Assembly: GCF_001021385.1 (NCBI RefSeq)
Contig: NZ_CP011773.1
Location: 1,922,001 to 1,986,000, forward strand
DNA from: Mycobacterium sp. EPa45
GTDB taxonomy: Bacteria; Actinomycetota; Actinomycetes; Mycobacteriales; Mycobacteriaceae
Direction: 5' to 3'
DNA: 64,000 bases
The notes beneath the pieces are model-generated. The model worked only from the letters and a program-made list of their open reading frames with translations. It made no database searches and was not told where the DNA came from. Made by a program: the position numbers and the translations under genes. Within the stretch, counting starts at the first letter, position 1. Every line of letters begins with the position of its first letter. This document shows, in pieces, positions 35,368-44,250 of the stretch.

Positions 35368-36452
35368 TGCTGAAATACCGCCAACCACGCCTCGTGCGAA
35401 CGGGATTCATCGGCGCCGTCCTGATCATTCTCGTCATCACCGTCGGCCTGCAACCCGAGCGGCTCACCGCGTGGGCCACCTCCTTGCGATTCCAGGCAGT
35501 CTTCGCCGAAGCCGGGGGACTGACCACCGGCAACGACGTCCGGCTGGCGGGAATGAAAGTCGGTCAGGTGGACGATGTTTCGCTCGACGACGAAGGTAAG
35601 GCACTGATCACCTTCAGCGTCGACAGTGCGATCACACTCGGCAACGACACGTCCGCGCACATCAGGACCGGCACCCTGCTGGGGCAGCGCATCCTCACGC
35701 TGGAATCCGCAGGCAACAGCCTGCTACGCCGCGGCGCGGTCATACCGCTATCGCGCACCTCCTCGCCGTATTCGCTGACCGAAGCCGTCACCGACCTCAC
35801 CACCAACACCGCGGGCACCGACACCCAGAATATCAACACGTCCCTGGATGCGTTGTCGGACACCATAGAGCAGATCACGCCCCAGCTGGGGCCGACCTTC
35901 GAGGGGCTCACGAAGGTCTCGCGGTCCTTGAACGCCCGCAACGACAGTCTGCGTGAGCTACTCAAGAGCGCGGCGTCGGTCACCGGCACCCTGTCCGAGC
36001 GCAGCCAACAGCTCAACACCCTCATCCTTGACGCCAATGACCTGGTCGCCGTGCTCAACGAGCGGCGCGAAGCGATCGTCAGCCTGCTCGCAAGCACCTC
36101 GGCGTTGTCGCGCGAACTGTCCGGCCTGGTTGCCGACAACGAGAAAGAGCTGGCACCCACATTGCAGAGACTGAACTCCGTGACCGCGATGCTGGAGAAG
36201 AACCGCGACAACATCGCCAAAGCCCTGCCCGGTCTGGCCAAATACGAAATGACCCAGGGTGAAGCCGTGGCCAGCGGATACTTCTACCAGTCCTACGTCC
36301 CCAATCTCGTACCGGCGCAGGTCCTCCAGCCGTTCCTTGACTACGCGCTCGGATTCAGGCGCGGCGTCAACAACGGGCAACCGCCGGACAACGCCGGGCC
36401 CCGGGCGGAACTCCCGCTGCCCTACAACGGCATTCCGGGTGGTTCCCGATGA
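35367..36452 (+). CDS. mceC: MCE-family protein MceC
   Basis: 361 residues from the ATG at 35367 (TAATG overlap with mceB). The helix GFIGAVLIILVITVGL is followed by the MlaD domain (FQAVFAEAGGLTTGNDVRLAGMKVGQVDDVSL) and the MceC helical region with SLRELLKSAASVTGTLSERSQQLNTLILDANDLVAVLNERRE. The short Pro/Gly-rich end (ELPLPYNGIPGG) is typical. Its stop overlaps the mceD start (ATGA). Confidence 0.9.
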   Translation: MLKYRQPRLVRTGFIGAVLIILVITVGLQPERLTAWATSLRFQAVFAEAGGLTTGNDVRLAGMKVGQVDDVSLDDEGKALITFSVDSAITLGNDTSAHIRTGTLLGQRILTLESAGNSLLRRGAVIPLSRTSSPYSLTEAVTDLTTNTAGTDTQNINTSLDALSDTIEQITPQLGPTFEGLTKVSRSLNARNDSLRELLKSAASVTGTLSERSQQLNTLILDANDLVAVLNERREAIVSLLASTSALSRELSGLVADNEKELAPTLQRLNSVTAMLEKNRDNIAKALPGLAKYEMTQGEAVASGYFYQSYVPNLVPAQVLQPFLDYALGFRRGVNNGQPPDNAGPRAELPLPYNGIPGGSR

Positions 36453-37879
36453 ACGCCAGGAGGTTACGGCTGGCGGCCGTGGTGGTGTTGGTCGCCTTGC
36501 TGGTGGCCGGTGCTGCCGTGCTCATCCGCAACACGTACTTCGCGCCGAAGGTGATCACCGCCTACTTCACCAGTGCCACCGGCATTTACCCGGGCGACGA
36601 AGTCCGCATCTCCGGGGTCAAAGTGGGGACCATCGCTGCGATCGAACCGGCCGGCGCCAACGCCAAAATGACCCTGCACGTCGAGCACCGGATGAAAGTT
36701 CCTGCCGACGCCAAGGCCATCATCGTCGCGCAAAGTCTGATTTCGGCTCGTTACGTGCAACTCGCCCCGGCCTTCGCCAAGACCGGTCCCACGATGGCCG
36801 ACGGCGCGGTGATCCCGGTCGAGCGGACCGCAGTGCCCGTGGAATGGGACGAAGTCAATACCCAAATAACCCGCCTGGCAACAGATTTAGGCCCGCACAG
36901 CGGCGTCTCGGAGACGTCGGTGTCCCGCTTCATCGACACCGCGGCCAACGCGATGGACGGCAACGGTGCCAGACTGCGCCAGACACTGGCCGAACTGTCC
37001 GGTCTGGGGCGGATTCTGGCCGACGGCAGCGGCAACATCGTCGATATCCTGAAGAACCTCCAGACGTTTGTCACCGCGCTGCGTGACAGTAACCAGCAGA
37101 TCGTCGAATTCCAAGGACATTTCGCGACACTGACCAGTGTGGTCAACGACCGCACTGACCTCAACTCCACCCTGAAAGATCTGAACGCGGCGATCAGTGA
37201 CGTGCACCGATTCGTCAAAGGCAGCCGCGATCAGACAGTTGAACAGCTGCAAAGGCTGACCAACGTCACTCAAACCTTGGTCGACCACAAACGCGATCTC
37301 GAGAACATCTTGCATGTCACGCCCAATGCCATCGCCAACGGCTACAACATCTACAACCCGGACACCCACAGCAATATCGGCTCCTTCGTGTTGAACAACT
37401 TCTCCAACCCGGCAGCCTTCCTGTGTCAGGCGATCGAAGCCGTCGCCGACGTCACCGCTGGTGAGACCGCAAAACTGTGCAGCCAATACCTCGGTCCGGC
37501 ACTCAACACGGTCGGGTTCAACTATCTGCCGTTTCCGTTCAGCTCCTACCTGATGAAATCACCGAGCCCAGAAAACCTCATCTACTCCGAGCCCAACCTC
37601 GCCCCCGGTGGGAGCGGGCCGAGACCTGCCGCCCCCGATGCGCCGCCAGCGATCTCCGCCTATACCGGCCTGAACGGCGACCAAGCGCCCCCACCCGGAT
37701 ACGGTGCACCACCAGCAGTCGCCCCAGGCCCCTCGGCGCCGGATCACCTGCCCGCCGACCCCTCTCCGGCCCTCTACCCGGGAGCCCCGGTCCCGCAGTC
37801 GCGAAGCCTCAACGACCTACTGCTGCCCGCTGAGGCGACCCCTGCACCGGCATCGGCAGCGGAGGTACCGCCCTCATGA
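36449..37879 (+). CDS. mceD: MCE-family protein MceD
   Basis: 476 residues. N-terminal helix LAAVVVLVALLVAGAAVLI, MlaD domain (VITAYFTSATGIYPGDEVRISGVKVGTIAAI), MceD helical stretch (LRQTLAELSGLGRILADGSGNIVDILKNLQTFVTALRDSN) and the conserved NPAAFLCQAIEAV segment. A Pro-rich tail of about 90 residues follows (PPPGYGAPPAVAPGP), normal for MceD and likely to extend toward the cell wall. It overlaps its neighbours by ATGA on both sides. Confidence 0.9.
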   Translation: MNARRLRLAAVVVLVALLVAGAAVLIRNTYFAPKVITAYFTSATGIYPGDEVRISGVKVGTIAAIEPAGANAKMTLHVEHRMKVPADAKAIIVAQSLISARYVQLAPAFAKTGPTMADGAVIPVERTAVPVEWDEVNTQITRLATDLGPHSGVSETSVSRFIDTAANAMDGNGARLRQTLAELSGLGRILADGSGNIVDILKNLQTFVTALRDSNQQIVEFQGHFATLTSVVNDRTDLNSTLKDLNAAISDVHRFVKGSRDQTVEQLQRLTNVTQTLVDHKRDLENILHVTPNAIANGYNIYNPDTHSNIGSFVLNNFSNPAAFLCQAIEAVADVTAGETAKLCSQYLGPALNTVGFNYLPFPFSSYLMKSPSPENLIYSEPNLAPGGSGPRPAAPDAPPAISAYTGLNGDQAPPPGYGAPPAVAPGPSAPDHLPADPSPALYPGAPVPQSRSLNDLLLPAEATPAPASAAEVPPS

Positions 37880-39186
37880 CCACTCGCCGACGCAGCCGCA
37901 TGCTAGCGGTCATCGCCAGCTGTGCAGTAGTGACGCTGTCCGGCTGCGGATTCAACGGCCTCAATTCCCTACCATTGCCCGGTGCGGTCGGACGAAGCAC
38001 CGACGCCAGCGTCTACCATATTCAATTCGCCAATGTCGGTACCCTGGAACCGAATTCGCCGGTGATGATCGATGACGTCGTCGTTGGCAGCGTCCGACAG
38101 ATGACCTTCTCCAACTGGCACATCGATGTCGAGGTGTCGGTGAAGCCGGACGTTGTCGTTCCGGCCAACGCCGAAGCCAGGATCGGCCAAACCAGCCTGC
38201 TCGGCTCGATGCACATCGCGCTCGACCCCCCGCTCGGCCAACCGCCCACCGGAAGGCTCAATCCCGGAGCGACCGTTCAACTCGACAAAACCTCGACCTA
38301 CCCGTCGACCGAACAGACCCTGGCGTCGCTAGCCGCCGTCGTCAACGGCGGGGGACTGGGCCAGATCGGCGACGTCATCCACAACTTCGCAGCCGCCCTA
38401 TCCGGCCACGAAGGCGACATCCGGGATCTGCTGACCCGCCTAAACACGTTCGTTGACACACTGGATCGCCAGCGCGACAACATCATTGCCTCCATCCAAG
38501 CTCTCAACCGACTGGCGGGGACCTTCGCCGAACAGCGCGACCTCATCACCACCGCGCTGAAAAAGATTCCGCCGGCACTGGACGTGCTGATCCGCGAACG
38601 TCCCCGCCTCACCACGGCACTGGACAAACTGCGCACCTTCAGCACCACCGCCACGGGGTTGGTCAACGACACCCAGGCGAACCTGGTCGAAGACCTGCAG
38701 AACCTGCAACCCACCTTGCAAGCGCTGGCCGATGTAGGGCCAGACCTCGACAACGCCCTGGTATTCGGCTCGGTGTTCCCCTTCGGACAAGACCTCATCA
38801 AGCGCGGTGTTCGGGGTGACTACATGAACTTCTTCGGCCAAATCGACCTGACCGTGCCCCGGCTCAAACGCTCACTACTGCTGGGCACCCGGTGGGAAGA
38901 TCAGAAAGCCCAGCTCGTACCTGCCCCCGGCGAACCGTATTGGCAGAAGTACACCTACGACCCACTGGGCCTACCGATCGCTCCGCCGCCCCCGGGTGGG
39001 CCGCTCGGCCCGGTACCGGGGAACCCGCCGACACCCGGGCTGAATGCACTTCCACCCGGCGTTGTACTCCCGGTCAGCCCACCACCGCCTGTTGCCTCGG
39101 CCAAACCGGCGCAACCAGGCACACCACCGGTCTTCGCCGGACCATACGGCCCCGCCGACGCGACCCCTGCACCCGGAGACCGCTGA
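37876..39186 (+). CDS. mceE: MCE-family lipoprotein MceE
   Basis: 436 residues. A lipoprotein signal ends in VVTLSGC (Cys near residue 24), the feature that distinguishes MceE (LprK-type) from its siblings. The MlaD domain reads YHIQFANVGTLEPNSPVMIDDVVVGSVRQMTF, followed by the helical region (LNTFVDTLDRQRDNIIASIQALNRLAGTFAEQRDLITTALKKIPPALDVL) and a Pro-rich tail. It ends in TGATG overlap with mceF. Confidence 0.9.
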   Translation: MTTRRRSRMLAVIASCAVVTLSGCGFNGLNSLPLPGAVGRSTDASVYHIQFANVGTLEPNSPVMIDDVVVGSVRQMTFSNWHIDVEVSVKPDVVVPANAEARIGQTSLLGSMHIALDPPLGQPPTGRLNPGATVQLDKTSTYPSTEQTLASLAAVVNGGGLGQIGDVIHNFAAALSGHEGDIRDLLTRLNTFVDTLDRQRDNIIASIQALNRLAGTFAEQRDLITTALKKIPPALDVLIRERPRLTTALDKLRTFSTTATGLVNDTQANLVEDLQNLQPTLQALADVGPDLDNALVFGSVFPFGQDLIKRGVRGDYMNFFGQIDLTVPRLKRSLLLGTRWEDQKAQLVPAPGEPYWQKYTYDPLGLPIAPPPPGGPLGPVPGNPPTPGLNALPPGVVLPVSPPPPVASAKPAQPGTPPVFAGPYGPADATPAPGDR

Positions 39187-40757
39187 TGCTCACCCGTTTC
39201 ATCAAAACGCAACTCGTCATCTTCACGATCGCTTCGGTGGTCGGACTGGGGCTGATGGTGTTCAACTACCTGCAGGCGCCGGTGTTTCTGGGTATCGGCC
39301 GCATCACCGTGACCCTGGATCTCCCCGCCGCCGGCGGACTGTACCCGTTGAGCAACGTCACCTACCGTGGCGTTCAGATCGGCAAGGTCACTGACGTCAA
39401 AGCCGTCGACGCCAGATACGCCCAAGCGACGCTGTCATTGGACTCCAACCAGAAGATCCCCGCGAATCTCATCGCCCAAGTGCGCAGTGTGTCGGCCGTC
39501 GGCGAACAATACGTCGACCTGCAACCGGTCGACCAATCCCCGCCATATCTGCATGACGGCTCGGTAATTGGCATGGGGCAGAGCAGAATCCCGCAACGAG
39601 TCGGCCCGATGCTGGATCAGCTCAGTGCGCTGGTTGGGACCATCCCGAAAGACAAACTGAACTCGCTGCTCGACGAATCGTTCACCGCGTTCAACGGCGC
39701 CGGCTACGACGTCGGTTCGCTACTGGACTCCTCATCCCGGATCACCGGCGACCTCAACGGCGTCGCCGACCACACCCGCGCTCTCATTGACGACAGCGGC
39801 CCCCTCCTCGATGGGCAAGCAGCGACCACCGACTCGTTGAAGACCTGGGCGCACAATCTGGCCGGCATCACCGGCCAGATCAGACAGAACGATCCGCAAG
39901 TGAGGACACTGCTGCACACCGGCCCCGGGTTCGCCGACGAAGTCTCGGCTCTGCTCAATCAAGTCAAACCCACACTGCCGGTTCTGCTCGCCAACCTCAC
40001 CACAGTCGGCCAAGTTCTCGTCACCTACAACAAGTCTGTCGAGCAGCTCCTGGTCTTACTTCCGCCCTACATCGGCGCAATCCAGTCGTCGACACCGGTC
40101 AACAATCCGACGGGAGATGCACTGGGCGACTTCTCCATCACCATCGCCGACCCACCCGCCTGCACCGTCGGATTCCTACCCCGCTCGGCCTGGCGCGCCC
40201 CGTCGGACACCACCGAAGTCGACACACCCGATGGGCTCTACTGCAAACTGCCGCAAGACTCACCGATCGCCGTCCGCGGCGCTCGCAACTATCCCTGCAT
40301 CGAGCACCCCGGAAAACGTGCCGCCACCGTGCAGGACTGCGACAGCGACAAACCCTTCGAACCATTGGCTCTCCGCCAGCACGCGCTGGGGCCCGCCCCA
40401 CTCGATCCCAACCTCATCGCACAAGGAATTCCCCCCGACGCCCGAGTGTCCGCCAATAACCAGATCTTCGGCCCCCTCGACGGCACGCCATTGCCACCCG
40501 CGGCCGCCCAGCCGCCCGGAACCACCCCGCCCACGCCGACTCCACCCGCAGAGCCTGCGCCGGCCTCTGGAGCCCAACCCGTAGCGCCAAGCGCATACAC
40601 CAACCAACCCGCACAGCAGGCACCCGTCGCCGTTGCCCGATACAACCCCCAAACCGGTTCCTACATGGCACCCGACGGGCACCTGTACGCCCAATCCAAT
40701 CTCGCCGCCACGGCAGCACCCAAATCGTGGACCGACCTCGTCATGACGACGGGATAG
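39186..40757 (+). CDS. mceF: MCE-family protein MceF
   Basis: 523 residues from the ATG at 39186. The membrane helix is TQLVIFTIASVVGLGLMVF; the MlaD domain is RITVTLDLPAAGGLYPLSNVTYRGVQIGKVTDV. The MceF-type block DPPACTVGFLPRSAWRAPSDTTEVDTPDGLYC and YPCIEHPGKRAATVQDC carries conserved Cys residues. A Pro/Gln-rich tail ends in SYMAPDGHLYAQ...KSWTDLVM, which is common to MceF proteins. It is the last of the six coupled mce genes. Confidence 0.9.
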   Translation: MLTRFIKTQLVIFTIASVVGLGLMVFNYLQAPVFLGIGRITVTLDLPAAGGLYPLSNVTYRGVQIGKVTDVKAVDARYAQATLSLDSNQKIPANLIAQVRSVSAVGEQYVDLQPVDQSPPYLHDGSVIGMGQSRIPQRVGPMLDQLSALVGTIPKDKLNSLLDESFTAFNGAGYDVGSLLDSSSRITGDLNGVADHTRALIDDSGPLLDGQAATTDSLKTWAHNLAGITGQIRQNDPQVRTLLHTGPGFADEVSALLNQVKPTLPVLLANLTTVGQVLVTYNKSVEQLLVLLPPYIGAIQSSTPVNNPTGDALGDFSITIADPPACTVGFLPRSAWRAPSDTTEVDTPDGLYCKLPQDSPIAVRGARNYPCIEHPGKRAATVQDCDSDKPFEPLALRQHALGPAPLDPNLIAQGIPPDARVSANNQIFGPLDGTPLPPAAAQPPGTTPPTPTPPAEPAPASGAQPVAPSAYTNQPAQQAPVAVARYNPQTGSYMAPDGHLYAQSNLAATAAPKSWTDLVMTTG

Positions 40758-40761
40758 TTTG

Positions 40762-41283
40762 ATGCGGAACATAACTCGGCTCACGAACGCCTGTGCCACG
40801 TACCTGCTCGCGGGCACTATGGTACTGACGACGGCACCGCCCTCCGCCGCCGACTACGACCAATACGCCATGAACGGAACATTCACCGTCGTCTCAAACG
40901 GTGAATGGGCCCAAATGAACGGCCGCTACCAAGACCAGCCAACAGTGCGAAGCACCTGGACGGTGTCCTCCAGGTGTAGCACGGGAATTACCTGCGCAGG
41001 CAAAGTCACCAGCTCCCTAGGGTGGACCGAAGACATCTACACCGAAGGCGGCTACTTCTGGTTCGTTCGACACTCAGTCCCCGACTGGATACCGTGCCCC
41101 GACGGCAGCACCGCCCCCGGACTCCAGGTCTACAGGTTCTACCCAGCCAAACAAGACGGCACATCACAGCCAATCTCTGACCTGTGGCTCGGAGAAGACC
41201 AAACCACCGGCGCCAGCGGAAACTGCGGACGAAACCAATCACTCGTTCTCAACATGCCGCTGAAAATCACCAAGGTCACGTGA
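40762..41283 (+). CDS. small secreted protein linked to the mce operon
   Basis: 173 residues from the ATG at 40762, 4 bp after mceF. A signal peptide (YLLAGTMVLTTAPPSAADYD) should be cut near residue 31. The mature part has paired Cys residues (SRCSTGITCAG and the CPDG/NCGR pair), a VRHSVPDWIPCPDGSTAPG motif and a C-terminal NQSLVLNMPLKI. Similar short exported proteins follow mce operons in mycobacteria; they are of unknown function. It is probably part of the same transcript. Confidence 0.78.
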   Translation: MRNITRLTNACATYLLAGTMVLTTAPPSAADYDQYAMNGTFTVVSNGEWAQMNGRYQDQPTVRSTWTVSSRCSTGITCAGKVTSSLGWTEDIYTEGGYFWFVRHSVPDWIPCPDGSTAPGLQVYRFYPAKQDGTSQPISDLWLGEDQTTGASGNCGRNQSLVLNMPLKITKVT

Positions 41284-41354
41284 GGCGGGCGCCGAGACGC
41301 GCAACGCGGCCGAGTCTCATCGCTCCACACGAGCTGACAATAGCCGCCGAGCAC

Positions 41355-41389
41355 TGACGACAGATATGACGACAACGCTGACGACAGTT
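41355..41389 (+). promoter_or_regulatory. integrase arm-type sites, right end of element B
   Basis: Direct repeats at 41355-41365 (TGACGACAGAT), 41367-41377 (TGACGACAACG) and 41379-41389 (TGACGACAGTT), 12-bp pitch, 70 bp before the core. The middle and last copies are identical to those of element A's right end. Confidence 0.68.
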
Positions 41390-41459
41390 GCTCCTCGAAC
41401 TACGCCCGCTACGCGCCAAAATCCGATCTATCCTGCCTGGTCACGCGATCTGCCTGGTC

Positions 41460-41508
41460 CTGGCAGTGTGGGGGTCAGGGGTTCGAATCCCCTTAGCTCC
41501 AGCAGGCA
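41460..41508 (+). repeat. attR core of element B
   Basis: 48 of 49 bases match 31221-31269; the one change (C to G at 41502) falls in the CCA region. The bases that follow (CGACAG) also match the right side of the internal core, but not the tRNA-side copy. Confidence 0.86.
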
Positions 41509-41850
41509 CGACAGTCTGTTCGGCGATGGCCGAACCGCTGTTGATGACAAGTCCGACGGCGGCCACGCGTCTAATTCATTGGTCACCTGCCGTGCGGCGC
41601 TGAACGCAGGTGATTTGACAACGCCAGCAGTTGACGGTCGATGACCGCACGGCTTCGCCACCACCGACCGGATGATTGCTACCGGATCGACGCCCCCTCG
41701 GACGATATGAGGGCACGTGTTGGCGCGAGCGGTCCGCTGCGAGGGCGACGCCGCAACTGCGCCAAACGAACGAGCCGTTGTCGGAGCCCTGTGGGCCGGC
41801 TCGCTAGCGCGCCGACCTGACTGTGGGACAGCAGATTACGAAGGCGTCGA

Positions 41851-42957
41851 TCAGAATCGGATCAGCCCTCGAATGTTCACGCCGGCGTGCATGTCGGCGT
41901 AACCCTGATTCACCTCTTCGAGGGTGTACTCGCGGGTGACGAGCTCTTCGAGCTTCAACTGGCCGGCTCGGTGCAGATCGAGCAGGCGCGGGATGTCGCG
42001 GCGCGGGTTGGAGGATCCGAATAATGATCCGCGAACCTGCTTTTCGTACAAAGTGAGGTCGAACAGCGACATGTCGACGGTCGTCTCGGTCGGGTGGGGG
42101 ATCGCCGTCATCACAACCCGTCCTCGCTTGCCGACCAGGCTCAGGCCGTGGGCCACGTAGGCGCCCTCGGCGGAATCTGTGGTCACGACACACACATCGG
42201 CCATGGCCCCGCGGGTCAGATCGGTGACAAGCGCGTGGGCTTCTTCGAGTGTGGCGGCGGTGTGCGTCGCGCCGAACTCCAGCGAACGGTTGCGCTTGTA
42301 CTCCACCGGGTCGAGGGCGACGATTACCCGGGCGCCGGCGATCCGGGCGCCCTGAATCGCGTTCATGCCGATGCCGCCCACGCCCATGACCACCACGGTG
42401 TCGCCGTCGCGGGTTTCGCCGGTGCGAACGGCGCTGCCGTATCCGGTGGTGACACCGCAGCCGACCAGCGCGGCGGTGTCCAACGCTATCGTCGGATCCA
42501 CCTTGACCACCGAAGACACCGGAACGACGGTGTACTCCGAAAACGTTCCGAGCACACACATCTGGCCAAGTCCCTGTCCCCGGGCATGGAACCGGAAGGT
42601 GCCGTCGAGTTGCGGGCCGGCGATGATGGCCGCGCCGAGCACGCACAGGTTGCTCATGCCGCGCGCGCACGGCTCGCATCGCCCGCAGGCCGGGATGAAG
42701 CTCAGCACCACGGGGTCGCCTTCGGCAACGTCTTTCACTCCGGGCCCGACCTCGACGATCACGCCTGCGCCTTCGTGGCCGCCGACCACAGGCAACTGCA
42801 TCGGCATGTCTCCGGTAACCAGGTGGTCGTCGGAATGACACAGGCCGCTGGCGGTCAACTTGACCAGGACTTCGTCCTCCTTCGGGCCGTCGAGTTCGAC
42901 CTCCTCGACTTCCCACTTCTGATGCAGACCCCACAGCACTGCGGCCTTTGTCTTCAC
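41851..42957 (-). CDS. NDMA-type zinc-dependent alcohol dehydrogenase
   Basis: 368 residues, class III-like medium-chain dehydrogenase. Catalytic Zn ligands lie in ASGLCHSDDHL (Cys near 38) and VVGGHEGAGVIVEVG (His near 60). The structural Zn site is the four-Cys lobe CGRCEPCARGMSNLC. The Rossmann motif is VVMGVGGIGMNAIQGA. The pattern and length fit the mycobacterial NDMA-dependent subgroup, in which NAD(H) stays tightly bound and an external acceptor (mycofactocin-linked in vivo) regenerates it. It lies 18 bp after the P450 stop and is likely cotranscribed with it. Confidence 0.9.
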   Translation of the reverse strand: MKTKAAVLWGLHQKWEVEEVELDGPKEDEVLVKLTASGLCHSDDHLVTGDMPMQLPVVGGHEGAGVIVEVGPGVKDVAEGDPVVLSFIPACGRCEPCARGMSNLCVLGAAIIAGPQLDGTFRFHARGQGLGQMCVLGTFSEYTVVPVSSVVKVDPTIALDTAALVGCGVTTGYGSAVRTGETRDGDTVVVMGVGGIGMNAIQGARIAGARVIVALDPVEYKRNRSLEFGATHTAATLEEAHALVTDLTRGAMADVCVVTTDSAEGAYVAHGLSLVGKRGRVVMTAIPHPTETTVDMSLFDLTLYEKQVRGSLFGSSNPRRDIPRLLDLHRAGQLKLEELVTREYTLEEVNQGYADMHAGVNIRGLIRF

Positions 42958-42975
42958 GTCATATCTCCTTGTAAT

Positions 42976-44250
42976 TCAGTGCCTTTCGGGAGTCCATGTC
43001 GCCGGCAAGCTGTTGATGCCGTTGATGAAGTTCGCGATCTGGAACTCGGGTGCAGGCGCCGAGATGTCCGGGATGCGGGTGTAGACCTCGGTCAGCAGTG
43101 AGCGCAGCATCGTGCGGGCCAGCGCGGCGCCCAGGCAGAAGTGCGGTCCGCCGCCGCCGAAGGCGATGTGCGGGTTCGGGTTTCGCAGGATGTCGAAGGT
43201 GAACGGGTCGGCGAAGACGTCCTCGTCGCGGTTGCCGGAGATGTACCAGAGCACGACTTTGTCGCCGGCCTTGATCTCCGAGCCGCGCACGGTGACGTCC
43301 TGGGTTGCGGTGCGGCGCATGTGCAGCAGCGGCGACGACCAGCGCAACACCTCCTCGACGGCGGTGTCGATTCGACCTTCGATGTCCTCGATGAGCAGCG
43401 CCTTCTGATTGGGGAATCGGGAGAAGGTGTAGATGGCCTGGGCCGAGGCGTGCCGGGTGGTGTCGTTGGAGGCGACGGCGAGGAGGACGAAGAATGCCTT
43501 CAGCTCGTCGTCGGTCATCTTCTTGCCGTCGAACTCGGCCTGCACCATCCAGGTCAGCAGGTCCTCGCCGGGGTTGGCTCGGCGCTGGGGGATCAACTCG
43601 GCGGCCACCGCGTGCAGGTCCATGACCGCGCCCATGAACAGTTCCAGCTCGCTCTGGTCGCCGCGGACTCGCGGGTCCGTCCATCCAAGCAGTCGCTGGG
43701 CGGCGTTGGTCGCCCTATCTCGGATCTCTCCTTCGGGCAGCCCGAAGAAGCTGCCGAAGATGCGGGCGGGCAGTTTCACCGACACAAGTTCGACAAAGTC
43801 GCCCTCGCCGAGGTGGGACATCTCGGTGACCAAGTCACGCGCGTGGCCGCGAATCCATCCTTCGAGCCGACGCATGTTTTTGGGCTTGAATGCGTCCATG
43901 GTGATGCCGCGCAACTGGGCGTGCCGCGGTGCGTCCATGGCAATGAACGACTGTGCGATCTCGATCGCCTCGGGCGCGAAATCCTCCATGGTGATCCCTT
44001 GGGCGGAGGAGAAGATCTCGGGATGGCGGCTGGCCATCCGGATGTCTTCTTGCTTGGTCAGCGACCAGAAGCCCTTCGTGTTGAGTTCCGGTGGCAGCAG
44101 GTCGGATTCGGCCGGCCGGCTCCACGGGACGGGGTTCTCCTTGCGCAGGACGGCGAAGGCCTGATCCCGTTCGTCGGGATGTTGTGTCCAGAACGACCGG
44201 GCGCTCAGGTCGATGTCACCGTGGGTGGTGGCAGGCAGGGCTGTGGTCAT
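42976..44250 (-). CDS. cytochrome P450
   Basis: 424 residues from the ATG at complement 44250 (AAGGA 5 bp upstream). I-helix VASNDTTRHASAQ, K-helix EEVLRWSSPLLHMRR and heme loop FGGGGPHFCLGAALAR are all present. The overall pattern (HPDERDQAFAVLRKENPVPW, ITMEDFAPEAIEIAQSF) resembles the mycobacterial CYP124/125/142-like sterol and fatty-acid hydroxylase branch, though I cannot name the family. Coupled with the downstream alcohol dehydrogenase, it could hydroxylate and then oxidise a terminal carbon. Confidence 0.9.
   Translation of the reverse strand: MTTALPATTHGDIDLSARSFWTQHPDERDQAFAVLRKENPVPWSRPAESDLLPPELNTKGFWSLTKQEDIRMASRHPEIFSSAQGITMEDFAPEAIEIAQSFIAMDAPRHAQLRGITMDAFKPKNMRRLEGWIRGHARDLVTEMSHLGEGDFVELVSVKLPARIFGSFFGLPEGEIRDRATNAAQRLLGWTDPRVRGDQSELELFMGAVMDLHAVAAELIPQRRANPGEDLLTWMVQAEFDGKKMTDDELKAFFVLLAVASNDTTRHASAQAIYTFSRFPNQKALLIEDIEGRIDTAVEEVLRWSSPLLHMRRTATQDVTVRGSEIKAGDKVVLWYISGNRDEDVFADPFTFDILRNPNPHIAFGGGGPHFCLGAALARTMLRSLLTEVYTRIPDISAPAPEFQIANFINGINSLPATWTPERH

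Larger units (their letters stand above)
31221..41508. mobile_element. element B: integrase-less tRNA-Ala element (CIME) carrying mceA-F, about 10.2 kb
   Basis: It is flanked by cores at 31221 and 41460 (48 of 49 bases identical). Its right end repeats element A's right end: three arm sites, the same 12-bp pitch, the same 70-bp gap and about 30 bp of similar sequence left of the core. Its left end has a diverged arm site at the same distance (33 bp) as in element A. No integrase, rep or transfer gene is present. It therefore resembles a cis-mobilisable element that could be mobilised by element A's integrase (inference). Confidence 0.7.
41284..41850. other. right end of element B and chromosomal junction
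   Basis: 567 bp without a gene. It contains the arm-type triplet at 41355, the third core at 41460 and an arm-like sequence at 41542. Beyond about 41560 I see nothing recognisable up to the alcohol dehydrogenase stop. Confidence 0.65.
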
